Shown: in pieces, positions 16,162 to 23,640 of the stretch | How the letters are laid out: each line of letters begins with the position of its first letter | Numbering within the stretch: position 1 is the stretch's first letter | Assembly (NCBI GenBank): GCA_943787175.1 | Contig: CALSLK010000036.1 | Coordinates: 1 to 41,992, forward strand | Origin: an uncultured Alphaproteobacteria bacterium | GTDB taxonomy: Bacteria; Pseudomonadota; Alphaproteobacteria; SP197 | Direction: 5' to 3' | DNA length: 41,992 bases | Notes under the pieces: model-generated | Seen by the model: the letters and a program-made list of their open reading frames with translations, nothing else | Database searches by the model: none | Told to the model about the DNA's origin: nothing | Translations under genes and position numbers: made by a program

Positions 16162-17283
16162 CTATGCAAACTCGCGCAGCCGCACCGTCTTGCGTTTGCG
16201 CCCCCAGCGTCCCGGTGGGCCATCAAACACGCCAGGACACCGCGTCCGACAGGTGGCGCAGCGCCCGTCTGACGTGAGCCCCCAGGATTTCAGTTCGTAC
16301 CAGTCGCGCCCGATCAGCGGCGCCTTGCAGCTGTGGCAACGGGTCGTGCCGCCCTCTTCATCGTGCACGTTACCGGTATAGGCGTGGCGCACGCCGTTCT
16401 TCAGCGCAATAGCCCGTGACCGGAAGAGCGTGTCCGAAGGCGTACGTTGCTTGTCTTTCATGCGGTAGTCGGGATGAAAGGCCGAGAAGTGCATCGGCAC
16501 ATCAGGGCCTAAGTTCTCAACAACCCATTGCGTCATTTCCTCGATCTCGGCTTCGCTGTCGTTCTCATCAGGGATCAGCAGGTTCGTGAGTTCGAACCAC
16601 ACGTCCGTCTCATGCTTGAGAAACTTCAGCGTATCGAGCACATCGGCCAGACTGCCCGCGCAGACCTGCTTGTAGAACCGTTCCGTGAACGCCTTGAGGT
16701 CGAGGTTGGCGCCATCCATGTGCTGGTAGAACTCGGCGCGTGCTTCAGGCGCATGATATCCCGCAGTTACGGCGACCGTCTTGATCCCTGCTTCACGGCA
16801 GGCCTGAGCCACATCGATGGCATATTCGTGGAAGATCACGGGGTCGTTGTAGGTAAAGGCGACTGATTTGCAGCCCAGACGTTTGGCAACACGAGCGATC
16901 TTTTCGGGAGGCGCATGGTCGGCCAACGTATCGATCTCGCGCGACTTCGAGATATCCCAGTTCTGGCAGAACTTGCAGGCAAGGTTGCATCCGGCCGTAC
17001 CGAAGCTCAGCACTGGCGAACCCGGCAGGAAATGGTTGAGCGGCTTCTTCTCGATAGGATCGATGCAGTAGCCGCTGGAGCGGCCCCAGGTCGTCAGCGC
17101 AATGCCGTCTTCCATGCCCTGGCGCACGAAACACAGGCCGCGTTGTCCCGGGCGCAGTTTGCAGTAGCGCGGACAGATGTCGTACTGAATGCGCCCGTCT
17201 TCCAGACGATGCCAGAAACGTCCAGGCACAACCCCAAAGGAATCGGGCGTCAGCGGCGCCAGGTCACTTCCAACAGAGGTCAT
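16162..17283 (-). CDS. amrS: AmmeMemoRadiSam system radical SAM enzyme AmrS
   Basis: A 373-residue radical SAM enzyme of the AmmeMemoRadiSam set (PflA-like). The [4Fe-4S] cluster motif CxxxCxxC appears in GTAGCNLACKFCQNWDISKS. The N-terminal part carries further cysteines in YDICPRYCKLRPGQRGLC, and the C-terminus has two CxxC pairs (CHSCKAPLIG and CATCRTRC) that could bind zinc or an extra cluster. The start at 17283 gives the expected N-terminus. It is divergent from the amrB-amrA fusion across 70 bases, so the three conserved components are together. The reaction remains uncertain to me. It is convergent with the selenoprotein unit. Confidence 0.94.
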   Translation of the reverse strand: MTSVGSDLAPLTPDSFGVVPGRFWHRLEDGRIQYDICPRYCKLRPGQRGLCFVRQGMEDGIALTTWGRSSGYCIDPIEKKPLNHFLPGSPVLSFGTAGCNLACKFCQNWDISKSREIDTLADHAPPEKIARVAKRLGCKSVAFTYNDPVIFHEYAIDVAQACREAGIKTVAVTAGYHAPEARAEFYQHMDGANLDLKAFTERFYKQVCAGSLADVLDTLKFLKHETDVWFELTNLLIPDENDSEAEIEEMTQWVVENLGPDVPMHFSAFHPDYRMKDKQRTPSDTLFRSRAIALKNGVRHAYTGNVHDEEGGTTRCHSCKAPLIGRDWYELKSWGLTSDGRCATCRTRCPGVFDGPPGRWGRKRKTVRLREFA

Positions 17284-17353
17284 CTTTCCTCGAAAAACAG
17301 GTCCAGAGTGCCTAGATTAACATGGAACACGACGCATAAGGCACCCCACCGGC

Positions 17354-18757
17354 ATGGCAAATGTCCGCGCACCTGTTTTGGCTGGCACCTGGTATCCCGA
17401 TGATCCAGGCGTGCTGGGTCGCGACGTCGATGGTTACATCCAGGAAGCTGCAAACCGGATCGACAGCGCCGGCATCAAGGCCATCATCGCACCCCATGCC
17501 GGTTACCGTTTCTCCGGCCCCGTTGCCGGTTCGGCCTATGGCGCGATTGCACCGCTGAGGGATCGCATCCGCCGTGTTGTGCTGATCGGCCCCTCGCACA
17601 AGGTCGCCTTTGACGGCATCGCAACCACCAGCGCGACGGCCTACCGCTCGCCCCTGGGCGACGTGCCGATTGATGCCGAAGGCGTGCGCGACATTCTGCG
17701 TCTTCCCCAGGTCCATGAGCTTGATCCCGCACACGCGAAGGAACACAGCTTGGAGATTCACCTCCCCTTCCTGCAACGGGCCCTGGGCGACTTTACGCTG
17801 GTGCCTATCGTTGGCGGACGCGCAAAACCCGGTGAGGTGGCAGAAGTTCTGGCGAACCTGTGGGGCGGAGAAGAAACTCTGATCGTGATCAGCACCGACC
17901 TCAGTCATTACCTCGACTATGAAACCTGCCGCACGCTCGATGCCAGGACCAGTCAGGCCATCATGGCCGGACGCATCGATGACATCGGCAACGATCAGGC
18001 CTGCGGGCGGGTCGGCATCAAAGGGTTGCTGAAACTCGCCAACAGCTTCGACATGACGACCAACCTGCTTGACCTTCGCAATTCCGGCGACACATCAGAC
18101 ATGAAGGACCGGGTCGTGGGCTACGGCTCCTGGTCCTGCCACCTGCCCCGGCGCGAAATCAATCCACGCAGGCTTCTTGCCATGGGCCACGGGCGTCTGA
18201 TCCTTGGCATGGCCAACAGTTCGATCCGGCATGGCCTGAAAAACGGGAAACCGGCAAGCGTTGTGCCTGCGCGCGTGCCCGAGGCACTCAAGGCCGAAGG
18301 CGCATCCTTCGTCACAATCAATCTGGATGGCCGCCTGCGTGGCTGCATTGGATCGGTCACGGCCCATCGAAATCTTGCCGAAGATATTGTGATCAACGCC
18401 TACAAAGCAGCGTTCCAGGATCCGCGGTTCGAACCTTTAACCCAGGCCGAGTACGAGAAGGCCACGATCGACATCTCCCTGCTTGGCCCCCACACGCCCT
18501 TTCCAGTCGCATCCGAGGCTGAACTGATCACCAGACTGCGCCTCGGCCGTGATGGGCTAACCCTGGCCGACCAGGGTAAACGTGCGCTGTTCCTGCCCGC
18601 GGTCTGGGACAACATCAAGGAACCTGAGCTGTTCGTGCGCCGCCTGAAGCAAAAGGCTGGCTGGGCGGCTGATTACTGGTCGGACACCATGACGGTCACC
18701 AGATTCGACAGCGAAAAAATCTCACCGGCCTCCATCAACCAGTTCGTCAACGGCTGA
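17354..18757 (+). CDS. AmmeMemoRadiSam proteins AmrB (Memo-like) and AmrA (AMMECR1-like), fused
   Basis: A 467-residue two-domain protein. Residues 1 to about 270 form the Memo-like AmrB domain, related to LigB extradiol dioxygenases, with histidines in IIAPHAGYRFSGP, IGPSHKVAF, EHSLEIHLPFLQ and STDLSHYLDYE that match the Memo pocket. Residues about 290-467 form the AMMECR1-like AmrA domain, with VTINLDGRLRGCIGSV (the conserved LRGCIG) and FQDPRFEPLT. In many genomes these are separate genes; the fusion is known but less common. Together with AmrS it makes the full AmmeMemoRadiSam system. Its 3' end overlaps the 3' end of the convergent response-regulator gene by 36 bases. Confidence 0.93.
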   Translation: MANVRAPVLAGTWYPDDPGVLGRDVDGYIQEAANRIDSAGIKAIIAPHAGYRFSGPVAGSAYGAIAPLRDRIRRVVLIGPSHKVAFDGIATTSATAYRSPLGDVPIDAEGVRDILRLPQVHELDPAHAKEHSLEIHLPFLQRALGDFTLVPIVGGRAKPGEVAEVLANLWGGEETLIVISTDLSHYLDYETCRTLDARTSQAIMAGRIDDIGNDQACGRVGIKGLLKLANSFDMTTNLLDLRNSGDTSDMKDRVVGYGSWSCHLPRREINPRRLLAMGHGRLILGMANSSIRHGLKNGKPASVVPARVPEALKAEGASFVTINLDGRLRGCIGSVTAHRNLAEDIVINAYKAAFQDPRFEPLTQAEYEKATIDISLLGPHTPFPVASEAELITRLRLGRDGLTLADQGKRALFLPAVWDNIKEPELFVRRLKQKAGWAADYWSDTMTVTRFDSEKISPASINQFVNG

Positions 18758-19141
18758 ACTGGTTCTTCCCGACTCCAGACACTGAGCAAGAGCATCAATC
18801 AGGTCCTGATTGCGGAAGGGTTTGCTGAGATAAACTTCAACGCCCAATTCCCTGATCTTTTCGCGATCGCTGGAAGAATTCAGCGCACTGATGACGATCG
18901 TTGGAATCTCTGACGTGACAGGATCGTTGCGCAGGACACGGCAGGCGCCAAAGCCATTGACGCCAGGCATGAGCAGATCGCAAATCACGATATCGGGGAC
19001 CAGATCACGCGCCATGCGCACCCCCTCGCGGCCATCAGAGGCTGTTGCAACTTCAAACCCTTCGAACGCGAGCATGCGCACCAGGCGATCACGGATTGAT
19101 GGCTCATCCTCAATCACCAGAATGCGGGCGACCTCGCTCAC
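18722..19141 (-). CDS. single-domain response regulator (CheY-like)
   Basis: A 139-residue protein with one receiver domain and a short tail but no DNA-binding output domain. The acidic pocket is in ILVIEDEPS, the phospho-acceptor is Asp55 in DIVICDLLMPGVNG, the conserved Ser/Thr is in VISALN and the Lys is Lys107 in YLSKPF. It would be phosphorylated by the adjacent histidine kinase, whose stop overlaps its start by four bases (19138-19141), and it must act by protein contact. Its 3' end runs 36 bases into the convergent amrB-amrA gene. Confidence 0.93.
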   Translation of the reverse strand: MSEVARILVIEDEPSIRDRLVRMLAFEGFEVATASDGREGVRMARDLVPDIVICDLLMPGVNGFGACRVLRNDPVTSEIPTIVISALNSSSDREKIRELGVEVYLSKPFRNQDLIDALAQCLESGRTSSAVDELVDGGR

Positions 19142-20733
19142 GCTGAATCCTGGGTGCCGGGCATGATGCAGACAACAACACGCGTACCCTGCCCAAGTTC
19201 ACTTTCGATCGTCAGGCTTCCGCCATGGCGTTTTGCAGCACGTGTGGCAATGGCCAGGCCCAAACCGGTCCCTGAAACCGAACCCGTGTTCCCCGCACGG
19301 TAAAACGGCGTGCCGATCTCCTCGAGTTCTGCAGGAGGTATGCCAATGCCGTGATCGCTCACTTCCAACCGCAGCATCCTCTCTTCACGCGAAATCGACA
19401 CGTCAACCCGGCTGCCATCAGGCGAATACTTGATTGCGTTGGATATAAGATTGGAAAGAATGTGTTCCACGAGCTGTGCGTCGACAGAGATGACGCCGAT
19501 GTCCTCTCCGCCCTGAAGCGTTACTTCGCGACCGCCCTTGGCCGCGAGCGTGGCCTTGTCAGCGATGCGGCGGATCAGTTGCCCGGCATGCACCGGCTTG
19601 GGTTCCAGGTCGAACAGGTCAGAATCAGAACGTTGCAAGGCGACCACCTTGTCCAGCATGGCCGTCAGGCGGTCGACATCATTGCCAATCGAGACAAGCT
19701 CTTCACCGCGCTGGGCGTCATCCATCCGGTCGCTGTAATGGGTGAGCATTTCGCTTGCTGCCATGATCGAAGCCAGCGGTGTCCGAAACTCGTGACTGAC
19801 CATCGACACAAAACGGCCCTTGAGTTCGCTGAGTTCGCGCTCCTCCTGCAGCTTGCTCTCCAACTGGTCGGCCTCACGAACCATGTTCTCGGCTCTGCCG
19901 AAAAACAGGATCATCAGCGGTATCATCAAGAGCAGGCCAACGCCGACAGGAAGAACAACGGTGCGTAGCAATGCGTTGCCCGGCAATTCCTGATTCCAGG
20001 TCAGGCCCGCCGTTACGGCCCCGTCGGGACTATCGAGAACCAGCAGCGCGTCGGCCGAAGTCGCATCGACAATGCGCAGATCAGGCAGGATCAGTTCGTT
20101 GGAAACAGTCCTATTCAGAATTTCCTTGAGACTACGCGCGAACACACCGGTTCCGCGTGTCATGCCAGTATTGGACGCCCAGACGGGATCAGCCGGTGTG
20201 ATTGCACCAACGACCACCAGATAGAGATCATCGTCCACCCACAGCCAACCAGCAGAGGGAATTGGGTTGGCAACAGATCTGGACTTAGCCCCCTCAATCA
20301 ACAGGGCCAGTCCTGGGCCAAAGTCGACCGTGCTGCGTCCGGCGGTCATGAAGCCGTGCTGCCAGGTCATAATGGTCCCGCCTTCAGCATTCAGCGCGAC
20401 AACTATATCCACATCGCGGAACGTCTCCTGGTAGGTCCCCCAGAAATTGGAAGCCCAGCTCTCATCGAACAGAATGACGATGCGTTTGACTGATTCATCC
20501 CACCAGGTGAATTCCAGTGTGTTTTCGACAGATTCATCAATGACCTGCGACAGCGTGGCAGCAAGTCTGTTGCTGGCATCCTGCTCGGCCTGCCGGTTGA
20601 GTTCGCGCGCGGCAAGCCCAACCAGAACCGACATGACAAGAATTGCCGTTACCACGACGCCTGCAACCGGCAGCAACAGCGGCCTCAGACCACGACCGGA
20701 TTCAATACGCCAAAGGGAATGGAGCAACTTCAT
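19138..20733 (-). CDS. membrane sensor histidine kinase with CHASE4-like domain
   Basis: A 531-residue inner-membrane histidine kinase. TM1 is at about residues 18-45 (PVAGVVVTAILVMSVLVGL) and TM2 at about 268-292 (VLPVGVGLLLMIPLMILF). Between them is a periplasmic domain with the CHASE4-like signature EFTWWDESVKRIV. No HAMP domain is obvious. A short coiled coil leads to the HisKA domain, with the phospho-acceptor in FVSMVSHEFRTPLASI. The ATPase domain has the N box ILSNLISNAIKYSPDG, the G1 box SDHGIGIPP and the G2 box GTGLGLAIATRAAKRHGG. It is translationally coupled to the response regulator. The periplasmic signal is unknown. Confidence 0.93.
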   Translation of the reverse strand: MKLLHSLWRIESGRGLRPLLLPVAGVVVTAILVMSVLVGLAARELNRQAEQDASNRLAATLSQVIDESVENTLEFTWWDESVKRIVILFDESWASNFWGTYQETFRDVDIVVALNAEGGTIMTWQHGFMTAGRSTVDFGPGLALLIEGAKSRSVANPIPSAGWLWVDDDLYLVVVGAITPADPVWASNTGMTRGTGVFARSLKEILNRTVSNELILPDLRIVDATSADALLVLDSPDGAVTAGLTWNQELPGNALLRTVVLPVGVGLLLMIPLMILFFGRAENMVREADQLESKLQEERELSELKGRFVSMVSHEFRTPLASIMAASEMLTHYSDRMDDAQRGEELVSIGNDVDRLTAMLDKVVALQRSDSDLFDLEPKPVHAGQLIRRIADKATLAAKGGREVTLQGGEDIGVISVDAQLVEHILSNLISNAIKYSPDGSRVDVSISREERMLRLEVSDHGIGIPPAELEEIGTPFYRAGNTGSVSGTGLGLAIATRAAKRHGGSLTIESELGQGTRVVVCIMPGTQDSA

Positions 20734-20872
20734 GACACGCGTTCTTTAGAGCGAATGACCGGAAATGGAAACTGCCTGCTGGCAACAAGTGGGTTAGCCT
20801 GACCCCAGTAGTCAGTCTGATCGTGGACGATGGACAAATTGCAGGTTAGCGTCGGGCCAACAGGGACGCAGC

Positions 20873-21679
20873 GTGACTGAAATTCAAGCGCAACTGAAAT
20901 TTTGGGGAGTCCGGGGAGGGCTTCCAGCACCTGGCGCGGAAACGGCTGTTTTCGGCGGCAATTCGGCGTGCATCGAAGTTGATTGCGGTGACCACATCGT
21001 GATTTTCGATGCCGGAACGGGTTTGCGTGTCCTGGGCCAGTCTCTGATGGCGCGTTCGCCAGTTCGTGGCGACCTGCTGTTCAGCCACACGAATTTCAAC
21101 AGGATCTGCGGTCTGCCGTTCTTTGCCGCCGCGTTTCACCCCAAGAATGCCTTTGGTTTCTGGTGTGGCCATATCCCTGAAGAAGGCAGCATTGAAGAGG
21201 TGCTAACCCGACTGATGACCGACCCTGTGTTTCCGGTCCCGATCGGAATTTTCAACGCGGACCTGTCGTTCCACGATTTCCAGGCAGGCCAGCCCCTTGC
21301 ATTCGATACCATCGATATCGCGACCATGCCGGTGACCTGCGGCCTGCCCGGTACGGCCTATCGACTTACCTGCACCACAGCGACCATCTGTTACGCCTGT
21401 GGCATCATGCCCGGCGCACAATTGGACAAGCTGATCGATTTTGCCTCGGGCAGCGACCTTCTGATCATGAGTCTCGTTGGTGAAGATACAGAGGAGATGG
21501 ACAGGCTCGCTCTGGATATTGCCCATAAATCCAAGACCGGGCGTCTGTACCTGACAGATCATGGGCCCACGGAAACAGATGAATCACTGATCGAGCGGGA
21601 ACGTTTTCTTCAGAGTATAATGCCTTCATGCCGATTGGCGCGCGAGGGCGAGACGATTGACCTCACCACGCTTCGTTAG
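20873..21679 (+). CDS. metallo-beta-lactamase-fold protein with degenerate metal site
   Basis: A 268-residue protein that aligns by eye with the MBL-fold hydrolases often found beside two-component genes in alphaproteobacteria: LKFWGVRGGLPAPG, FGGNSACIEV, IVIFDAGTGLRVLG. The metal motif, usually SHTHWDH, is here SHTNFNR. Only the first His remains, with H to N, D to N and H to R changes. The later ligand His position is Cys (MPVTCGLPGTAYR), and the Asp-bearing strand reads ICYACGIM. The late LTDHGPTETDE segment is kept. It is probably not a zinc hydrolase and may be a binding or signalling protein. The start is GTG 20873. It diverges from the histidine kinase across 139 bases, and its TAG stop is completed by the first base of the downstream IS. 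Confidence 0.82.
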   Translation: MTEIQAQLKFWGVRGGLPAPGAETAVFGGNSACIEVDCGDHIVIFDAGTGLRVLGQSLMARSPVRGDLLFSHTNFNRICGLPFFAAAFHPKNAFGFWCGHIPEEGSIEEVLTRLMTDPVFPVPIGIFNADLSFHDFQAGQPLAFDTIDIATMPVTCGLPGTAYRLTCTTATICYACGIMPGAQLDKLIDFASGSDLLIMSLVGEDTEEMDRLALDIAHKSKTGRLYLTDHGPTETDESLIERERFLQSIMPSCRLAREGETIDLTTLR

Positions 21680-21697
21680 GCTCAGGACTCATTGATC
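21679..21697 (+). repeat. left terminal inverted repeat of IS element
   Basis: GGCTCAGGACTCATTGATC, the left end of the element. Its partner on the opposite strand ends at 23640. Confidence 0.75.
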
Positions 21698-22459
21698 ACA
21701 ACCAGTAGGCTACGGTTGCAGCGATGCAGATGGCGCTCATGAAGGTGTGCGCGCATCGGTCGTATCTGGTTGCGACACGTCGCCAGTCCTTGAGCCTGCC
21801 AAAGACATTCTCGATCTTGTGGCGCTGGCGGTAGAGGGTTTTGTCATAGTCGTGTTGGACCTTGCGGTTTGATCGCGGCGGGATACAGGGTGTGATGCCA
21901 CGCTCGGCCAGGGCCTCCCGGAACCAGTCGCTGTCATAGCCCTTGTCACCCAGCAGTTCTCTGGCTCCAGGCAGGGAGGGCAAGAGCAGGAAAGCGCCCT
22001 TGTGATCGCTCATCTGGCCCTCGCTCAGGAGCATGATGATGGGCCGTCCCTGGCCGTCGCACACGGCATGGAGTTTCGAGTTCAGGCCACCCTTGGTGCG
22101 TCCGATACGTCTGGGAAGCCCCCCCCTTTTAGCAGGCTCGCTGCCGTGCGGTGCGCCTTGAGATGGGTCGCGTCGATCATGATCCGGTCGGGCTCGCCGG
22201 CCTGACCGGCAAGTTCGGCAAAGATCCGGTTGAACACCCCCATCCGGCTCCAGCGTACGAAGCGGTTGTAGATCGTCTTGTGGGGACCATAGGCCACGGG
22301 CGCATCGCGCCAGCGCAGTCCGTTCTTGATCACGAACACGATCCCGCTGATCACCCTGCGGTCGTCAACCCTGGGAACGCCATGGGACAACAGGAAGAAC
22401 GGCTTGATCCGGCGCATCTGCGCCTCGCTCAGCAGAAACAGGTCATCCATCACCAGCAC
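21696..22459 (-). CDS. IS5-family transposase, two frames joined by programmed -1 frameshift
   Basis: The upstream frame starts at 22459 (MLVMDDLFLLSEAQMRRIKP) and the downstream frame ends at 21696. At 22130-22119 on the minus strand the sequence A4G8 forms a slippery run. A -1 slip there converts the first frame into GRTKGGLNSKLHAVCDGQG, joining the halves into one protein of about 254 residues. The DDE triad is visible: first Asp in IMIDATHLKAH, second in LLGDKGYDSDWF and Glu in RHKIENVFGRLKDWRR. This is the standard design of IS427-group IS5 transposases, so the split is functional and not decay. Without slippage the first frame ends at 22082. Confidence 0.92.
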
Positions 22460-22575
22460 CTCCTTGAGGCGCTCAGTGAATCAAGCCAGCACTAACGGGG
22501 CAAGTGACCAGCTACCCTAAAACTGGTGCAGTTAACATGAGGGAGTCCGGTCAAGCGGTCATGCCTGAACGCTAG

Positions 22576-22767
22576 TTGCAGGCCCCAATTGACCCTCCGG
22601 CACATATCCGTCCGTCTGTCATGCTCACTGTTGCCCTGGCCGGGACGGCGCTCGCTTATGACGAGGAGGACTTGGCGAGGCTGGCACGGACGATGGAATG
22701 TTGGGAGTGCGACCTGAGCAGTGCAGACCTCAAGGGGGCCAACCTAAAAGTGGCAACCCTCACTTGA
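22576..22767 (+). pseudogene. truncated pentapeptide-repeat protein fragment
   Basis: A short plus-strand frame of 63 residues whose second half reads AYDEEDLARLARTMECWECD and then LSSADLKGANLKVATLT. That resembles the beginning of a secreted pentapeptide-repeat protein (A(D/N)Lxx units) cut off after about three repeats, where sequence from the opposite-strand pentapeptide gene begins. It is probably a remnant joined by recombination between repeat-rich genes. Expression is doubtful. Confidence 0.45.
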
Positions 22768-23391
22768 CCATTGCACACATAACCGTCCATCCGTCCAGGT
22801 CGCGCCGGACAGGTACGCGCCGGACAGGTCCGCGCCGGTCAGATCCGCTTTGGTCAGGTCTGCACCGGACAGGTCCGCGCCGGTCAGGTTCGCTTTGGAC
22901 AAGTTCGCGTCGAACAGGTGCGCGCCGGTCAGGTTCGCGCCGCGCAGGTCCGCGTTGCTCAGGTTCGCGCCGGACAGGTTCGCGCCGGTCAGGTTCGCGC
23001 CGGTGTAGAAGGTCAGGTTCCCGCTCGACAGGTACGCGCCGGACAGGTACGCGTCGGACAAGTCCGCGCCGGTCAGGTCCGCGCCGGTCAGGTTCGCACC
23101 GTCCAGCCACACGCCGGACAGGTACGCGCCGGACAGGTCCGCGCCGGTCAGATCCGCTTTGGTCAGGTCCGCACTGGACAGGTCCGCGTCGGACAGGTTC
23201 GCGCTCGACAGGTTCGCGTTGGACAAGTCCGCGCCGGCCAGGTTCGCGTAGGATTTATCGCACCCGGACCAGTCAACGCCGGGGCCCGGAGGGTCACTGC
23301 AAGCTGCCCTGGCCTCCGATGTCGCCGTCAGGGAAAGCGCCAGTGCGGCGGCAAGGAAGGCGGTGCGGCCAAAGATCGTCTTGAAGGTCAT
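22744..23391 (-). CDS. secreted pentapeptide-repeat protein carried by the IS
   Basis: A 215-residue exported protein. The signal peptide (TIFGRTAFLAAALALSLTAT, cleavage near ARAA) is followed by CSDPPGPGVDWSGCDKSYAN and then about 30 consecutive A(N/D)Lxx pentapeptides (LAGADLSNANLSSANLSDAD and so on), which would fold as a right-handed quadrilateral beta-helix. The C-terminus is TWTDGRLCVQWSSEGCHF, with two cysteines. An interruption SGNLTFYTGANL occurs mid-array. Pentapeptide proteins have varied roles, including DNA gyrase mimicry, but those are cytoplasmic; an exported form has no assigned function. I chose ATG 23391 rather than 23454 because it opens directly into the signal peptide. 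Confidence 0.82.
   Translation of the reverse strand: MTFKTIFGRTAFLAAALALSLTATSEARAACSDPPGPGVDWSGCDKSYANLAGADLSNANLSSANLSDADLSSADLTKADLTGADLSGAYLSGVWLDGANLTGADLTGADLSDAYLSGAYLSSGNLTFYTGANLTGANLSGANLSNADLRGANLTGAHLFDANLSKANLTGADLSGADLTKADLTGADLSGAYLSGATWTDGRLCVQWSSEGCHF
22795..23260. repeat. 15-bp-period tandem repeat coding for pentapeptides
   Basis: Units close to CAGGTTCGCGCCGGT and CAGGTCCGCGCCGGA repeat about 30 times in phase with the minus-strand reading frame. The array encodes the pentapeptide helix and also creates spurious open frames rich in RRTG or VRAGQ on the plus strand. Confidence 0.9.
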
Positions 23392-23621
23392 GGAACAGGG
23401 GCTCCTGCAGGGGGTGCCTTTACGGCGCACCAGTCGTGCAGCGAACCGTTTCATGACGCCATCATGCCCTCATGGGCTTTGGCTGTCACTTCGGGTGGGA
23501 CACTCGGGGATCGAAGCCGGGGCCAGAACGCACCAGCGGGCTTGTGTGGGCCTCAGTGCGGCCATCACCGCCGGGTCACGACCTAAACGGTGGAGCATTT
23601 TGGCGGGTCTGGTCGCGAGGG

Positions 23622-23640
23622 ATTTAATAGGTCCTGAGCC
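23622..23640 (-). repeat. right terminal inverted repeat of IS element
   Basis: On the minus strand GGCTCAGGACCTATTAAAT, matching the left end over the first 10 bases. The flanking TA is at 23641-23642. Confidence 0.75.

Larger units (their letters stand above)
21679..23640. mobile_element. IS5-family (IS427-like) insertion element with passenger gene
   Basis: The element is bounded by inverted ends GGCTCAGGACTCATTGATC (from 21679) and, on the other strand, GGCTCAGGACCTATTAAATC (from 23640), identical in the first 10 bases and in 13 of the first 15. A TA dinucleotide flanks each side (21677-21678 and 23641-23642), as expected for target duplication in this group. The element of about 1.96 kb holds a transposase made by -1 frameshifting (21696-22459), a truncated pentapeptide fragment, and a complete secreted pentapeptide-repeat gene. 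Typical IS427-group elements are about 0.8-0.9 kb, so this one is unusually long. It separates the convergent MBL-fold and asparagine synthase genes. Confidence 0.75.

Noticed and set aside
22470..22487. Internal right end of the IS near 22487
   Set aside because: GGCTTGATTCACTGAGC is only a partial match to the left end. The end at 23640 matches the first 10 bases exactly and has a flanking TA. It is kept as an alternative only.
22795..23260. CRISPR-like or arginine-rich repeat proteins on the plus strand
   Set aside because: The 15-base repeats have no unique spacers and stay in phase with the minus-strand pentapeptide gene. Plus-strand RRTG and VRAGQ frames are shadows of the repeat.
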